Below are positions 6,076-6,118 of a stretch of DNA of 6,118 nucleotides, piece by piece. Positions within the stretch are counted from its first letter, which is position 1. Every line of letters starts with the position of its first letter. Source of the stretch: an uncultured Alphaproteobacteria bacterium. Its GTDB lineage: Bacteria > Pseudomonadota > Alphaproteobacteria > Rickettsiales > UBA1997. The stretch is taken from NCBI GenBank assembly GCA_903837365.1, contig CAILUF010000100.1:1-6118 (forward strand), in the 5' to 3' direction. The notes beneath the pieces are model-generated. The model had not been told where the DNA came from. It did no database searches and saw only the letters and a program-made list of their open reading frames with translations. Position numbers and translations under genes: made by a program.

Positions 6076-6096
6076 ATCTTTTTCAAAGAAAAAGAT
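6076..6096. repeat. Perfect 9-bp hairpin at the end of the GC-rich island
   Basis: ATCTTTTTC (6076-6084) and GAAAAAGAT (6088-6096) pair perfectly around AAA. It lies beyond the nested terminator and before an A-rich stretch that runs to the window end. It could be a second terminator arm for a gene on the opposite strand or the edge of the structured element. Confidence 0.4.
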
Positions 6097-6118
6097 GAAA
6101 CGTTTAAAAGCAAAAAAA

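Larger units (their letters stand above)
5911..6096. other. GC-rich structured island after gene C, possible dispersed element or small RNA
   Basis: From about 5911 the composition changes abruptly. The 60 bases from 5941 are about 55% G+C and the next 60 about 48%, against roughly a quarter in the surrounding genes. The stretch holds a nested hairpin (5990-6038) and a hairpin at 6076-6096. Short open frames exist on both strands, but none has convincing length plus a start. I recognise no tRNA, tmRNA, SRP or RNase P motif. A foreign or dispersed palindromic element, or a small RNA gene, are the leading options. Confidence 0.45.

Noticed and set aside
5833..6118. A tRNA or other standard structural RNA in the GC-rich end region.
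   Set aside because: No T-loop GGTTCGA-type motif, cloverleaf arms, SRP tetraloop or tmRNA ends could be found on either strand.

Overview
This window is a very AT-rich bacterial segment. It holds three same-strand genes, and each encodes a protein built around ankyrin or ankyrin-like repeats. The AT-rich composition, Lys/Asn/Ile-heavy proteins, weak or absent Shine-Dalgarno sites and clustered ankyrin genes suggest an intracellular alphaproteobacterium, most likely of the Rickettsiales type. No taxonomic marker gene is present, so this is inference only.

Layout. Gene A (25-1497) encodes a secreted-looking protein: N-terminal Sec signal peptide, a long Lys-rich disordered middle, then about five C-terminal ankyrin repeats. 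A 169-base gap with several AT-only inverted repeats follows. Gene B (frame open from 1667, probable real start near 1774-1781, stop 3502) has the reverse order: a hydrophobic export signal, three to four ankyrin repeats, then a Lys/Asn/Ser-rich tail of over 300 residues. Its start is odd. The only ATG with a Shine-Dalgarno-like site is one base out of frame with the body. A 209-base gap follows with a tandem 12-mer, a GC-containing hairpin and a perfect 29-base palindrome that ends on the A of the next ATG. Gene C (3712-5832) has no signal peptide. It carries about eight units of a 41-residue ankyrin-like repeat, some nearly identical at DNA level, followed by a distinct C-terminal domain. 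That domain shows a His / Tyr-Cys-Asp / Gln-(4)-Cys order reminiscent of clan CE (Ulp1/YopJ-type) cysteine enzymes. The final ~200 bases (about 5911-6096) form a sharply GC-richer island with a nested hairpin and a strong bidirectional terminator.

How the parts may fit. A and B look like exported, envelope or secreted ankyrin proteins. A has the same architecture as rickettsial RARP-1, although orthology is not shown. C looks like a cytosolic or directly translocated protein in which a repeat array would bind a host protein and the C-terminal domain might act on it. The most interesting items are the candidate enzyme domain of C, the homogenised repeat array, the frame-displaced start of B, the palindrome at the start of C and the structured GC island.
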